From Blastococcus sp. TF02-8 (lineage in GTDB: Bacteria > Actinomycetota > Actinomycetes > Mycobacteriales > Geodermatophilaceae), in NCBI RefSeq assembly GCF_003319175.1, contig NZ_QOHK01000007.1, positions 162,429-226,428 of the forward strand: a DNA stretch of 64,000 nt, read 5' to 3'. A program made the position numbers and the translations under genes. Of this stretch, positions 7,897 through 15,458 are shown in pieces. The notes beneath the pieces were generated by a model, which saw nothing but the letters and a program-made list of their open reading frames with translations, was not told where the DNA came from and made no database searches. The first letter of the stretch is position 1. Every line of letters starts with the position of its first letter.

Positions 7897-9111
7897 GTGA
7901 AGGCAGTGGTGTGGCACGGCGTCGGGGACATCCGGTTGGACGACGTCCCCGATCCGACCATCCAGGATTCGACCGACGCGATCGTGGAGATCACCGCGAG
8001 CGCGATCTGCGGCACCGACCTGCACTTCGTGCGGGGCACGATGAGCGGGATGGTCGAGGGCACGATCCTCGGCCACGAGGCGGTCGGCGTCGTGCGCGAG
8101 GTCGGGTCGGGGGTCCGGAACCTGCGGCCGGGCGACCGGGTGGTCATCCCCTCCACCGTCGCCTGCGGCACGTGCTCGTACTGCCGGGCCGGCTACTACG
8201 CCCAGTGCGACAACGCCAACCCCAACGGCGCCGACGCGGGCACCTGCTTCTTCGGCGGGCCGCAGACCACCGGCCCGGTCGACGGCCTGCAGGCGCAGTA
8301 CGCCCGCATCCCCTTCGCGCATGTGGGACCGGTGTGGCTGCCCGACGAGGTCGGCGACGACGCGGCGATCATGCTGTCGGACATCTACCCGACGGCCTGG
8401 TTCGGCGCCCGGCTGGCCGAGGTCGGCCAGGGCGACACCGTGCTGGTGCTCGGCGCAGGGCCGGTCGGCCAGTTCGCCGTCACCAGCGCCTTCCAGCAGG
8501 GGGCCGGGCGGGTGCTCGTCGTCGACGGCATCGGCTCGCGGCTGGACCAGGCCCGTGCCCGCGGCGGTGAGGCGATCGACTTCAACGCCGAGGATCCAGT
8601 GGCCGTGGTCAAGGAGCTGACCGGTGGCATCGGCGTCGACCGGGTGATCGACGCCGTCGGCGTGGACGCGCAGCGCCCGAAGAGCGGGCCGGCGGCCGAA
8701 GCGGCCGAGCAGCAGGCCGGGCAGTTCGAGCAGGAGCGCTCGCAGGTGGCCCCCGAGCAGAACCCGCAGGGCGACACCTGGGTGCCCGGCGACGCGCCCA
8801 GCCAGTCGCTGCAGTGGGCCGTCGAGGCCGTCGCCAAGGCCGGCAGCATCGGGATCATCGGCGTCTACCCGCCGCAGATGACCAGCTTTCCGACCGGTGC
8901 GGCGATGAACAAGAACCTCACCGTGAAGATGGGCAACTGCAACCACCGCCGCTACATCCCGCACCTGCTCGACCTGGTGCGCACCGGCGCGATCGACCCC
9001 TCGACGGTGCTGACCCAGGTCGATGACATGCCCTCGGTGCTCGACGCCTACGAGACCTTCGACCAGCGGCAGACCGGCTGGACCAAGGTCGTCCTCGACC
9101 CGTCGTCCTGA
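7897..9111 (+). CDS. Zinc-dependent alcohol/aldehyde dehydrogenase, second copy
   Basis: A 404-residue medium-chain dehydrogenase, paralogous to the protein encoded at 4987-6129. The catalytic zinc motif is AICGTDLHFVRG with GHEAVG, the structural zinc motif is CGTCSYCRAGYYAQC, and the cofactor motif is LVLGAGPVGQFA. A Gln/Glu-rich insert near residues 260-290 (AAEQQAGQFEQERSQV) is absent from the first copy. The GTG at 7897 is chosen because GGAGG lies 5 bases upstream. It is expressed from its own SigB-like promoter. Like its paralogue it probably oxidises formaldehyde or short aldehydes. A decayed relative of this gene lies at 12317-12490. Confidence 0.87.
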   Translation: MKAVVWHGVGDIRLDDVPDPTIQDSTDAIVEITASAICGTDLHFVRGTMSGMVEGTILGHEAVGVVREVGSGVRNLRPGDRVVIPSTVACGTCSYCRAGYYAQCDNANPNGADAGTCFFGGPQTTGPVDGLQAQYARIPFAHVGPVWLPDEVGDDAAIMLSDIYPTAWFGARLAEVGQGDTVLVLGAGPVGQFAVTSAFQQGAGRVLVVDGIGSRLDQARARGGEAIDFNAEDPVAVVKELTGGIGVDRVIDAVGVDAQRPKSGPAAEAAEQQAGQFEQERSQVAPEQNPQGDTWVPGDAPSQSLQWAVEAVAKAGSIGIIGVYPPQMTSFPTGAAMNKNLTVKMGNCNHRRYIPHLLDLVRTGAIDPSTVLTQVDDMPSVLDAYETFDQRQTGWTKVVLDPSS

Positions 9112-9197
9112 CCCAGTCAGACCGCATCACGGCGGGCGCCGCCGGCACGTCCGATCACACCGGCACCCGGAGATCCGCCGGGAACGGGAGGTACCGC

Positions 9198-9380
9198 GTG
9201 AACATCGACAGGTCGCACGTCGTCCAGGTGCTGCGGACAGGCGGACGTGTCGACGCGGCCCGTCGGGCAGCGGACGAGCTCGACGTGGAGGTCGACACCG
9301 TGCGCGATGCCGACCTCCTCCGCGAGCTCGGCATCGATCCGGACAGCCGGGCGCAGGGCGGCGGACTGGCCCTGCACTGA
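9198..9380 (+). CDS. Small hypothetical protein, 60 aa
   Basis: A 60-residue acidic protein (residues RRAADELDVEVDTVRDADLL in the middle) with no recognised family. The GTG at 9198 follows GGGAGG with good spacing, and the gene sits in the gap between the dehydrogenase and a small zinc-ribbon gene on the same strand. It is probably co-transcribed with the latter, 33 bases downstream. The strong ribosome site is the main evidence that it is real. Function unknown. Confidence 0.55.
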   Translation: MNIDRSHVVQVLRTGGRVDAARRAADELDVEVDTVRDADLLRELGIDPDSRAQGGGLALH

Positions 9381-9413
9381 CCGCCTATCTCCCATCCCAC
9401 CCAGGAGGCATCC

Positions 9414-9575
9414 ATGGCCGCCCACGCCGGCGAGAAGGCGCAGAAGACAGGCGACTTCTACTGCGCCCACTGCAGCGAGAAGGTGCACGTGCAGCAGGGC
9501 GACGAGATCCCGCCCTGCCCCAACGGGCACAAGACCTTCGAGACCCGTCGCAACGAGCCGGGGAACAAGAGCTGA
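9414..9575 (+). CDS. Small zinc-ribbon protein, 53 aa
   Basis: The ATG at 9414 follows CCAGGAGG and opens a 53-residue frame ending TGA at 9575. The protein contains FYCAHCSEKVHV and CPNGHKTFETR, i.e. CxxC and a second C followed by NGH, the spacing of a small rubredoxin-like zinc ribbon. Such short zinc-ribbon proteins are common in actinobacterial stress regulons; the exact role is unknown. It lies between the 60-residue gene and a SigB-like promoter that drives the next gene. Confidence 0.7.
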   Translation: MAAHAGEKAQKTGDFYCAHCSEKVHVQQGDEIPPCPNGHKTFETRRNEPGNKS

Positions 9576-9650
9576 TTCGCCCGGCCTCACCACGCGCAGC
9601 GACGTCCACGTCCCCGCTCGGGCGCTGGCCGGGCAAGGTGGCGCCCGGGT

Positions 9651-9675
9651 GCGTGCCGGGACGTCACGCGGGTAG
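9651..9675 (+). promoter_or_regulatory. SigB/SigF-like promoter, probably leaderless
   Basis: GCGTG (9651-9655), 14 bases, GGGTAG (9670-9675). The ATG at 9685 is 9 bases after the -10, so the mRNA would be leaderless. Confidence 0.65.
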
Positions 9676-9684
9676 GGCGCGACC

Positions 9685-10362
9685 ATGACCGTCGACGTCA
9701 CCCCCGGGACCGTGGCCGTCTACACCGACGTGATCTGCGCGTGGTCGACCGTCGCGTTGCACCGCTTCTACGCGGCGCGGTCGCGGCTCGGCCTGGATGA
9801 CGCCGTCCGGGTGGACCACCGGCTCTTCCTCTTGGAGGACGTCAACTCCTTCCCCATCCCCATGCGCATGCTGAACGCCGAGCTGCCGGTCGTCGGTCAG
9901 CTCGAGCCCGACCTCGGCATCACCCCGTGGCAGGGCCAGCCCTCGGACTGGCCGGTGACCGTGCTGCTGGCGAACGAGGCGGTGCGCGCGGCCAAGGCGC
10001 AGTCCCCCGCCGCTGCCGAGCAGCTGGACATGGCGCTGCGGCTGGCCTTCTTCCGCGACAGCCGGTGCATCTCGATGCTGCACGAGATCGTGGACGTGGC
10101 CCGCGGCTGCGACGCCGTGGACGCCGGCGCGCTGGCCGCGGCGCTGGACGACGGCCGCGCGCGGGGCCCGATGATGGCCGACTACCGCGCGCACGCCGGT
10201 GAGGTGCAGGGCAGCCCGCACTTCTTCCTCGCCGACGGGTCCGACGTGCACAATCCCGGCACCGAGCAGCACTCCTCCGATGCCGGCTACCCGGTGGTGG
10301 ACTCCGACGACCCGTCGGTCTACGACGACCTGGTGCGGCGCGCGGCCGGAATGCCGCGATGA
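9685..10362 (+). CDS. DsbA-family thioredoxin-fold oxidoreductase/isomerase
   Basis: A 225-residue cytosolic protein of the DSBA-like thioredoxin family (FrnE/kappa-GST-like). The usual CxxC is replaced by C-A-W-S at residues 18-21, so it has a single redox cysteine, as in glutathione- or mycothiol-linked members. QGSPHFFLADGSDVHNPG near residues 175-192 contains the cis-Pro region typical of the fold. The stop overlaps the start of the ThDP enzyme (ATGA), so the two are translationally coupled. It could act on a thiol conjugate made or used in the same stress response. Substrate unknown. Confidence 0.78.
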   Translation: MTVDVTPGTVAVYTDVICAWSTVALHRFYAARSRLGLDDAVRVDHRLFLLEDVNSFPIPMRMLNAELPVVGQLEPDLGITPWQGQPSDWPVTVLLANEAVRAAKAQSPAAAEQLDMALRLAFFRDSRCISMLHEIVDVARGCDAVDAGALAAALDDGRARGPMMADYRAHAGEVQGSPHFFLADGSDVHNPGTEQHSSDAGYPVVDSDDPSVYDDLVRRAAGMPR

Positions 10363-12146
10363 GCGAGCGGCTGGTCGCGGACCTGGTCGTCGAGCGGCTG
10401 CGTGCCTGGGGCGTCCCGCGGGTGTTCGGCTACTCCGGCGACGGCATCAACGCGGTCATGGGCGCGCTGCGCCGGGCCGACGGCGACCCCGCGTTCGTGC
10501 AGGCCCGGCATGAGGAGGCCGCGGCGTTCATGGCGGTAGGGCACGCCAAGTACACCGGCGGCGTCGGCGTCGTCCTCTCCACGCAGGGGCCGGGGGCGGT
10601 GCACCTGCTCAACGGCCTGTACGACGCCAAGCTCGACAGCGTGCCCGTGGTCGCGATCATGGGCCAGCAGCAGCGCACCGTGCTGGGCGCGGAGTACCAG
10701 CAGGAGATCGACCTGCTCTCGCTGGTCAAGGACGTCGCCGCGCAGTTCGCCCAGACGGTCACCGCCCCCCAGCAGGCGCAGCTGGTGCTCGACCGCGCCT
10801 TCCGCACCGCGCTGGAGACCCGCTCCCCGACCGTCGTCGTCCTGCCGCACGACGTGCAGCAGCAGCCGGCTCCCGAGCCGGAGCAGGAGCACGGCGTCGT
10901 CGTCACCGCGCCGACCTGGCGGCGCGGGCGGCACCTGCCCGCCGAGGAGGACCTGCGCGCCGCCGCGGAAGTCCTCAACGCCGGGCAGCGGGTGGCCCTG
11001 CTGGTCGGCCAGGGCGCCCGCGGCGCCCAGCAGGACGTCGTCGCCGTCGCCGACCGGCTGGGTGCCGGGATCGCCACCAGCCTGCTCGGCAAGCCCTACG
11101 TCGACGAGGCGCACCCGGCCGCCGCCGGGGTCATGGGCCACCTGGGCACGACGGCGTCCGCCGCCCTGCTCGGCGGCTGCGACACCCTCCTGATGGTCGG
11201 CACCAATGACCCGTGGACCGAGTTCTACCCCGCTCCTGGCCAGGCCCGGGCCGTTCAGGTCGACGTCGACGGCCGCCACCTGGGGGACCGCTACCCGATC
11301 GAGGTCGGCTTGCCTGGCGACGCCGCCGAGACCTTGCGGGCGCTGCTGCCGCTCCTCGAGGACCGCAGTGGGTCGCCGTGGCGGGCCGAGGTCGAGGACG
11401 CCGTTCGGTCGTGGCACGAGCTGTCCGCGCAGCGGGCAGCGACGCCGGCCACGCCGGTCAACCCCGAGGCGGTCTTCGCCGAGTTGAGCCCGCGGCTACC
11501 GGTCGACGCCCAAGTCGCCGTCGACGTCGGCTCGGTCACCTACTGGTACGCCCGGCAGCTGCGGCTGCCCCGCGGTGTGCCCGCGCACCTGTCCAGCACG
11601 CTGGCCTGCATGGGCTGCGCGGTGCCCTACGGAGTGGCAGCGAAACTGGCCGCACCGGATCGGCCGGCCGTCGCACTCTCCGGCGACGGCGCCATGCAGA
11701 TGCTCGGCAACGCCGAGCTGGTCACGGTCGCGCACCGCTGGCGGCAGTGGGTCGACCCGCGGTTCGTCGTCTGCGTCCTGACCAACCGCGACCTCGCCGA
11801 GGTGACCTGGGAGCAGCGGGAGATGGAGGGAGACCCGCGCTTCGACGACAGCCAGGCGCTGCCCGACTTCCCCTACGCCGGCTACGCCGACCTGCTAGGG
11901 CTGACCGGCATCCGAGTCGAGGATCCCGCCGATCTCGGGCCGGCATGGGACCGAGCGCTGACCGCCGACCGGCCTGTCGTCATCGAGGTACGCACCGACC
12001 CCGACGTCCCCCTGCTGCCTCCCTTCCCGGCAGGCGAGCAGAAGCTGGACTCGTTCCGCTCTGCACTGGATCAGGAGGGCGCTGCGGGTGCCCGCGCCCG
12101 CGCGTTGCTGGACACCTACGCCGAACAGGAGGGCTTGGAGGACTGA
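10359..12146 (+). CDS. Thiamine-diphosphate enzyme (pyruvate oxidase/acetolactate synthase-like)
   Basis: A 595-residue three-domain ThDP enzyme. The N-terminal Pyr domain has GYSGDGINAVMGAL and the catalytic Glu region RHEEAAAFMAVGHAKYTG. The central domain has VALLVGQGARGA. The C-terminal PP domain has the ThDP/Mg motif starting LSGDGAMQMLGNAEL. It is closest in feel to the pyruvate oxidase/thiamine-pyrophosphate-requiring proteins found next to catalases and stress genes in actinobacteria, rather than to biosynthetic IlvB. It probably decarboxylates a 2-oxo acid such as pyruvate. Coupled to the DsbA-like gene through a 4-base overlap. Confidence 0.85.
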   Translation: MSERLVADLVVERLRAWGVPRVFGYSGDGINAVMGALRRADGDPAFVQARHEEAAAFMAVGHAKYTGGVGVVLSTQGPGAVHLLNGLYDAKLDSVPVVAIMGQQQRTVLGAEYQQEIDLLSLVKDVAAQFAQTVTAPQQAQLVLDRAFRTALETRSPTVVVLPHDVQQQPAPEPEQEHGVVVTAPTWRRGRHLPAEEDLRAAAEVLNAGQRVALLVGQGARGAQQDVVAVADRLGAGIATSLLGKPYVDEAHPAAAGVMGHLGTTASAALLGGCDTLLMVGTNDPWTEFYPAPGQARAVQVDVDGRHLGDRYPIEVGLPGDAAETLRALLPLLEDRSGSPWRAEVEDAVRSWHELSAQRAATPATPVNPEAVFAELSPRLPVDAQVAVDVGSVTYWYARQLRLPRGVPAHLSSTLACMGCAVPYGVAAKLAAPDRPAVALSGDGAMQMLGNAELVTVAHRWRQWVDPRFVVCVLTNRDLAEVTWEQREMEGDPRFDDSQALPDFPYAGYADLLGLTGIRVEDPADLGPAWDRALTADRPVVIEVRTDPDVPLLPPFPAGEQKLDSFRSALDQEGAAGARARALLDTYAEQEGLED

Positions 12147-12316
12147 CCGGCAGCGGCCTCGCAAGGTGGCTCGACCCGTCGTGCGGCGTGGTCGGAACGG
12201 CGCGGAGCCCGGACAGAGCGGGTCGTGTCTGCGGTCCGCTCGACAGCGGTGCGGGACCGCCCGGACCTGCTCGGCAGCGGTGTGACCGTCCGAGCAGACC
12301 TCCCCCGAGAGATCGG

Positions 12317-12490
12317 GCCGGCCACTACGCGCAGTGCTTTGACTTCAACCCGCACGGCGCCGAGGCCGGCAGCTCATTCTCGCTGGCTCACAGGCGACCG
12401 GGCCGCTCGACGGCCTGTAGGCCCCGACGCCCGTGTGTCGTTCGCGCTACGTCGAGCCCCCATGGCTGAGCGAGGAGTGGGTGCCGACCC
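12317..12490 (+). pseudogene. Decayed fragment of a zinc alcohol dehydrogenase
   Basis: Frame one reads AGHYAQCFDFNPHGAEAGSS, matching the structural-zinc region of the 7897 dehydrogenase (AGYYAQCDNANPNGADAG). A shifted frame continues TGPLDGL then stop, matching TGPVDGL. A third frame gives VEPPWLSEEW, matching HVGPVWLPDEV. At least two frameshifts plus loss of both ends make this a relic. Confidence 0.7.
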
Positions 12491-12591
12491 CTCCCACACT
12501 CTTCACCGAGCTAAGCGCCCGGCGCCGCCCATGCACCTCGGCCGAACGGTGCACCGTAGGCATTGACCAGCGAATCGGGCGCCGCGCTCAA

Positions 12592-12609
12592 AAGGCACAC
12601 GGAAGGCAC
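12592..12609 (+). repeat. Paired AAGGCAC heptamers, left of the tRNA-Gly fragment
   Basis: AAGGCAC at 12592-12598 and again at 12603-12609, 11 bases apart. The same heptamer pair with the same 11-base step occurs at 12824-12841, on the other side of the tRNA fragment. This looks like arm-type integrase sites. Confidence 0.55.
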
Positions 12610-12644
12610 GAACACTGGCGGTCTAGGCTAGAACCAGCAAAGAT

Positions 12645-12707
12645 ACGGGTGGAGGGACCCAGCCTTCCAAGCTGGCCATGCCGGTTCGATCCCGGTCACC
12701 CGCTCCA
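12645..12707 (+). other. tRNA-Gly(UCC) 3' portion: attachment-site core or pseudo-tRNA
   Basis: A perfect anticodon arm (CCAGC-CTTCCAA-GCTGG, 12659-12675, anticodon TCC at 12666-12668), a 4-base variable loop, a T-arm with TTCGATC loop (12680-12696) and the acceptor 3' strand with discriminator and encoded CCA (12697-12707). Upstream, ACGGGTG at 12645-12651 could pair 6 of 7 with the acceptor strand, but only 7 bases separate it from the anticodon stem, so there is no D-arm. It cannot be a working tRNA. It is either a deleted gene or the anticodon-to-CCA identity segment typical of integrase att sites. Confidence 0.75.
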
Positions 12708-12823
12708 TGCTCTAGCCAGCTCGTTTGCCCGTCGGCGCAGCTCAACTGGGCTGTGACGCCGCTCCCGTGCCCTGACGGTGCTGACCCTTGTTGACCGCTG
12801 ACCGCCCCTTTTGGCCGGTGCTT

Positions 12824-12841
12824 AAGGCACGGATAAGGCAC
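12824..12841 (+). repeat. Paired AAGGCAC heptamers, right of the tRNA-Gly fragment
   Basis: AAGGCAC at 12824-12830 and 12835-12841, again 11 bases apart and in the same orientation as the left pair. Confidence 0.55.
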
Positions 12842-13014
12842 GCCCTGGCCTGCTTCTCGGGCCGGCGTCGTGACCGATCTCGCCGGGTGCCCCGTCAGGA
12901 TCATCGGCCGCACGTGCCGGGCGAAGGGCCTGGCACGTGGGCTTCCAGTCAGGACAGGGTCTGGGCACCCGTCCACCCACGTCGGCCTCAGGGCGACGAC
13001 CAGCTCTTCCTGTC

Positions 13015-13400
13015 GCCCCCCTCTCCTGGTCGCAGGTCGGCCACCTGCCACCCCTGCTGATCACCCCCGCCGGGCCCCGGCTGCTGCAACCACCCCGCGG
13101 CGCCGCCATGCTGGGCGTGCACTCCGAGATCTCCTTCACCGACGCCCGCACGCCGATTGGCACCGCCGATACCCTCGTGCTCTACACCGACGGAGTGATC
13201 GAACGTCGCAACCTCGACCTCGACGCCGGCTTCCACGCCCTGCACCAGGCCGCCGCTTACCTCGCCACCACCCGCCCGAGCACATCTGCGACGCCCTGGC
13301 TCGACCGCCTGCTGCCCGACGCCGCCCGCCCCGAAGAGGACGTCCGCCTCTCGGACTCAGCGCCCCGCCTCCTGACCGCAAGGTGGCTCGACCAAGCCTA
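13015..13400 (+). pseudogene. C-terminal fragment of a SpoIIE/PP2C-type phosphatase
   Basis: The frame reads VGHLPPLLITPAG, AAMLGVHSE, DTLVLYTDGVIERRN and later LDRLLPDAARPEEDV, the second half of a SpoIIE-like Ser/Thr phosphatase (compare AGHPYPLM and LLYTDGLIETRGE in the intact gene at 22074). The upstream catalytic half is absent. Near 13280 the sequence has moved frame: the neighbouring frame contains PEHICDALA, which should precede DRLLPDAARP. It is a relic without a start. Confidence 0.75.
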
Positions 13401-13548
13401 TAGGAACGGACCTTCGGGGCTGGTGCGGACTCCAGCTCCGTCCCCAAGCGTCGTCCGGAACAGGATCGGCGTATCGGACGTCTCCAGCGGCTCATAGATC
13501 CGTGCTGACCTCGCCGGGGTCATCCTGGCTCTGCTCTAGGGTTGAGGT

Positions 13549-13959
13549 GTGGGAGCCGCGAGCGTGGAGCAGGCCCAGGCGGTCCTGGCGAAGCAGCCCT
13601 TCAGCGTGCTCGTGGGCGCGAGAATCACCGCCTTCGGCGGTGGGCACGCGGTCCTCGAGGTCGACGTCCGCGAGGACCTGCTCCAGCAGCACGGCTTCGT
13701 GCACGGCGGCGTGCTGAGTTATGCCGCGGACAACGCCCTCACCTTCGCGGCCGGGTCCGCTACCGACGGCAGGGTCCTGACCGGCGGGTTCTCTATCGAC
13801 TACCTGCGCCCGGCGCAGGGGAAGTTGCTTCGCGCGGAGGCTTACGTCGTCCGGGCGGGACGGAGCCGGGTCGTCTGCCGCTGCGACGTCTCCGTTGTGC
13901 GTGACGGCGAGACCGTGTTGTGTGCGGTGGCGCAGGGCGACATCGCCGTTTCCGGCTGA
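13549..13959 (+). CDS. PaaI-family hotdog thioesterase
   Basis: A 136-residue single hotdog-fold acyl-CoA thioesterase. The active-site region HGFVHGGVLSYAADNAL (about residues 48-64) and the later GGFSIDYLRPAQG are typical of PaaI/YbdB-like enzymes that hydrolyse aryl- or acyl-CoA. The start is the GTG at 13549; no clear Shine-Dalgarno sequence is seen. It is the first intact gene after the degenerate region. The CoA substrate is unknown. Confidence 0.85.
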   Translation: MGAASVEQAQAVLAKQPFSVLVGARITAFGGGHAVLEVDVREDLLQQHGFVHGGVLSYAADNALTFAAGSATDGRVLTGGFSIDYLRPAQGKLLRAEAYVVRAGRSRVVCRCDVSVVRDGETVLCAVAQGDIAVSG

Positions 13960-13974
13960 TCGTGTCCGCCGGGC

Positions 13975-14324
13975 CGTCGCCGCACCTCTGGATCTGCACG
14001 TGAGGTTCGGGTTGGGCGAGGCCGACCACGAGCGCCGGGCGATCATCGGCGGCTGGCCGCGGCCAGCTGCCGCTGCATCTGCGCGAGATGCCACCGGCAT
14101 TCGTGGCGGCGATGCTGAACCCAGGCAGCCTGACGGCCCGGACGTTCGGAGACCCAGCGCACTCGCAACCCAGCCGGTGCTGTACATGGCTCCCTGCTGG
14201 CCGATGCGCTGATCGCCGCCCAGAGCCGGTCGAGTCTCCCTCCTGATCACCCTCACCCTCCTGACGCAGATCGTCTACTGGCGCGCGCACGTCTATGCCG
14301 AACTCGTCGGGCGCCACCTGTAGT
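13975..14324 (+). pseudogene. Shattered membrane-protein gene (several frameshifts)
   Basis: Protein-like segments lie in different plus-strand frames in the right order: LDLHVRFGLGEADHERRAII (about 13990), LREMPPAFVAAMLNPGSLTA (about 14077), GSLLADALIAAQSRS (about 14189) and LLITLTLLTQIVYWRARVYA then stop (to 14323). The last looks like a membrane helix. No single open frame covers them and no start is evident. The family was not recognised. This accounts for the gap between the thioesterase and the next gene. Confidence 0.4.
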
Positions 14325-14350
14325 CGGGGCGACGGGTCGACCGACGAGAG

Positions 14351-14614
14351 GTGGGACCTCCGCTCGCGGAGGAGTGGACGCTGGTCGGCGCCTCGTTCCT
14401 TCCACTGGCCGTGGTCGTGCTCGCCGACGTACTCGGTGCCGGTCCGAACGCGGCTGCGCTGGCCGGCCTGTGGACCATCACGGCGATCCTCGCCGGGTGG
14501 GCGCTCCTGGATGGGTTGCGCTCGCACCTGGGCGTGCTCGAGTTCGTGTGCCATGTCGCGCCCGGTTCCGGCGTCGGTACCGTTCTGGTAGCCATCATGG
14601 TGCTGCTGCACTGA
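14351..14614 (+). CDS. Small integral membrane protein, 87 aa
   Basis: An 87-residue protein with two or three hydrophobic helices (LVGASFLPLAVVVLADVLG near 11-29, LAGLWTITAILAGWALLDGL near 37-56, and a C-terminal hydrophobic tail). The GTG at 14351 is the best start. No family is recognised. Function unknown. Confidence 0.5.
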   Translation: MGPPLAEEWTLVGASFLPLAVVVLADVLGAGPNAAALAGLWTITAILAGWALLDGLRSHLGVLEFVCHVAPGSGVGTVLVAIMVLLH

Positions 14615-14831
14615 TCAGTCCGGCTCGACGTCCGCGCGGTCGCGCCGACCTCCGGTCCCCTCCGGACGTCGCCGTGCAGCTTCTGACCTCCGAGCCGGGT
14701 CCGAGTGGTCAGACGCCCGGCCCGCGACAAGAACCCGCCGCAGGATGCCTCAGGTCTCACTGGAGCCGGTTTCCTCTCCCGAGCTCCGTCACCCGGTTGG
14801 TCGATCACCTGGTTGTCGGCTTGAGTGGGGC

Positions 14832-15458
14832 ATGCCCACGTCGATCGACGCGCGAGATCCGGATCGGCAGCAGCTGGCCGGCGCACTGCTGGACACGTGT
14901 CCACCGGGGGCGTTGCCGACCCGAGCCGCGAGGGCCCTCGGGGTGAGCCGCACGCACACAGACGTCCGGGCGCTCGTGGACTGCTGGCTGACCCGCTCCC
15001 GGCTCCGCCCCGCTCTAGTTGTGGCGCTGCGAGTTCTCGGGCTGTCGGCTCTGGCGGACCTGGTGACCATCGGCGCGATCACCCTCGATTCTGGCAACGC
15101 ATCCACCGGCACGGTCTTGACGTGGACCGACGGGTCCGCCTGGGTCGGCATCGAGGACAGGCGCGGTGTGCTCCTGCTGCTGGAACGAGCAGTGCTCGAC
15201 CCCGACGTGGGCGCCACCCTCCTCGTCGGCTCCGTTCTCCTGTTCCGAAAGCGCACCCGCGGCGCGACCGAGCTCACTCAGACCGCTCAGGCGCCGGTGA
15301 ACCTGCTGGTCTTCTACGTGAACCAGTTCGCGGCCGCCTTCAGCGCGCCGGCGCAGCTCGCCGCCCAGCGCTACCAGCGGCTGACCGCCCGCCGGCCCGA
15401 CCGACTCCCGGAGAGCTGCGACTCGGGCAACCAGACAGCCGCAGGTTCCATCCGGTGA
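14832..15458 (+). CDS. Hypothetical membrane protein coupled to the App1-PLD gene
   Basis: A 208-residue protein from the ATG at 14832; the frame stays open to an ATG at 14745, but the extra residues look non-coding. It has a soluble N-terminus (LPTRAARALGVSRTHTDVRA resembles a short helix-turn-helix-like stretch), then hydrophobic segments around residues 56-80 and 115-150. The stop codon overlaps the GTG of the App1-PLD gene (GTGA), which implies translational coupling and a linked membrane role. No family recognised. Confidence 0.55.
   Translation: MPTSIDARDPDRQQLAGALLDTCPPGALPTRAARALGVSRTHTDVRALVDCWLTRSRLRPALVVALRVLGLSALADLVTIGAITLDSGNASTGTVLTWTDGSAWVGIEDRRGVLLLLERAVLDPDVGATLLVGSVLLFRKRTRGATELTQTAQAPVNLLVFYVNQFAAAFSAPAQLAAQRYQRLTARRPDRLPESCDSGNQTAAGSIR

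Noticed and set aside
12645..12707. A working tRNA-Gly gene
   Set aside because: No D-arm can be formed and the first acceptor pair mismatches, so only the 3' half is tRNA-like.
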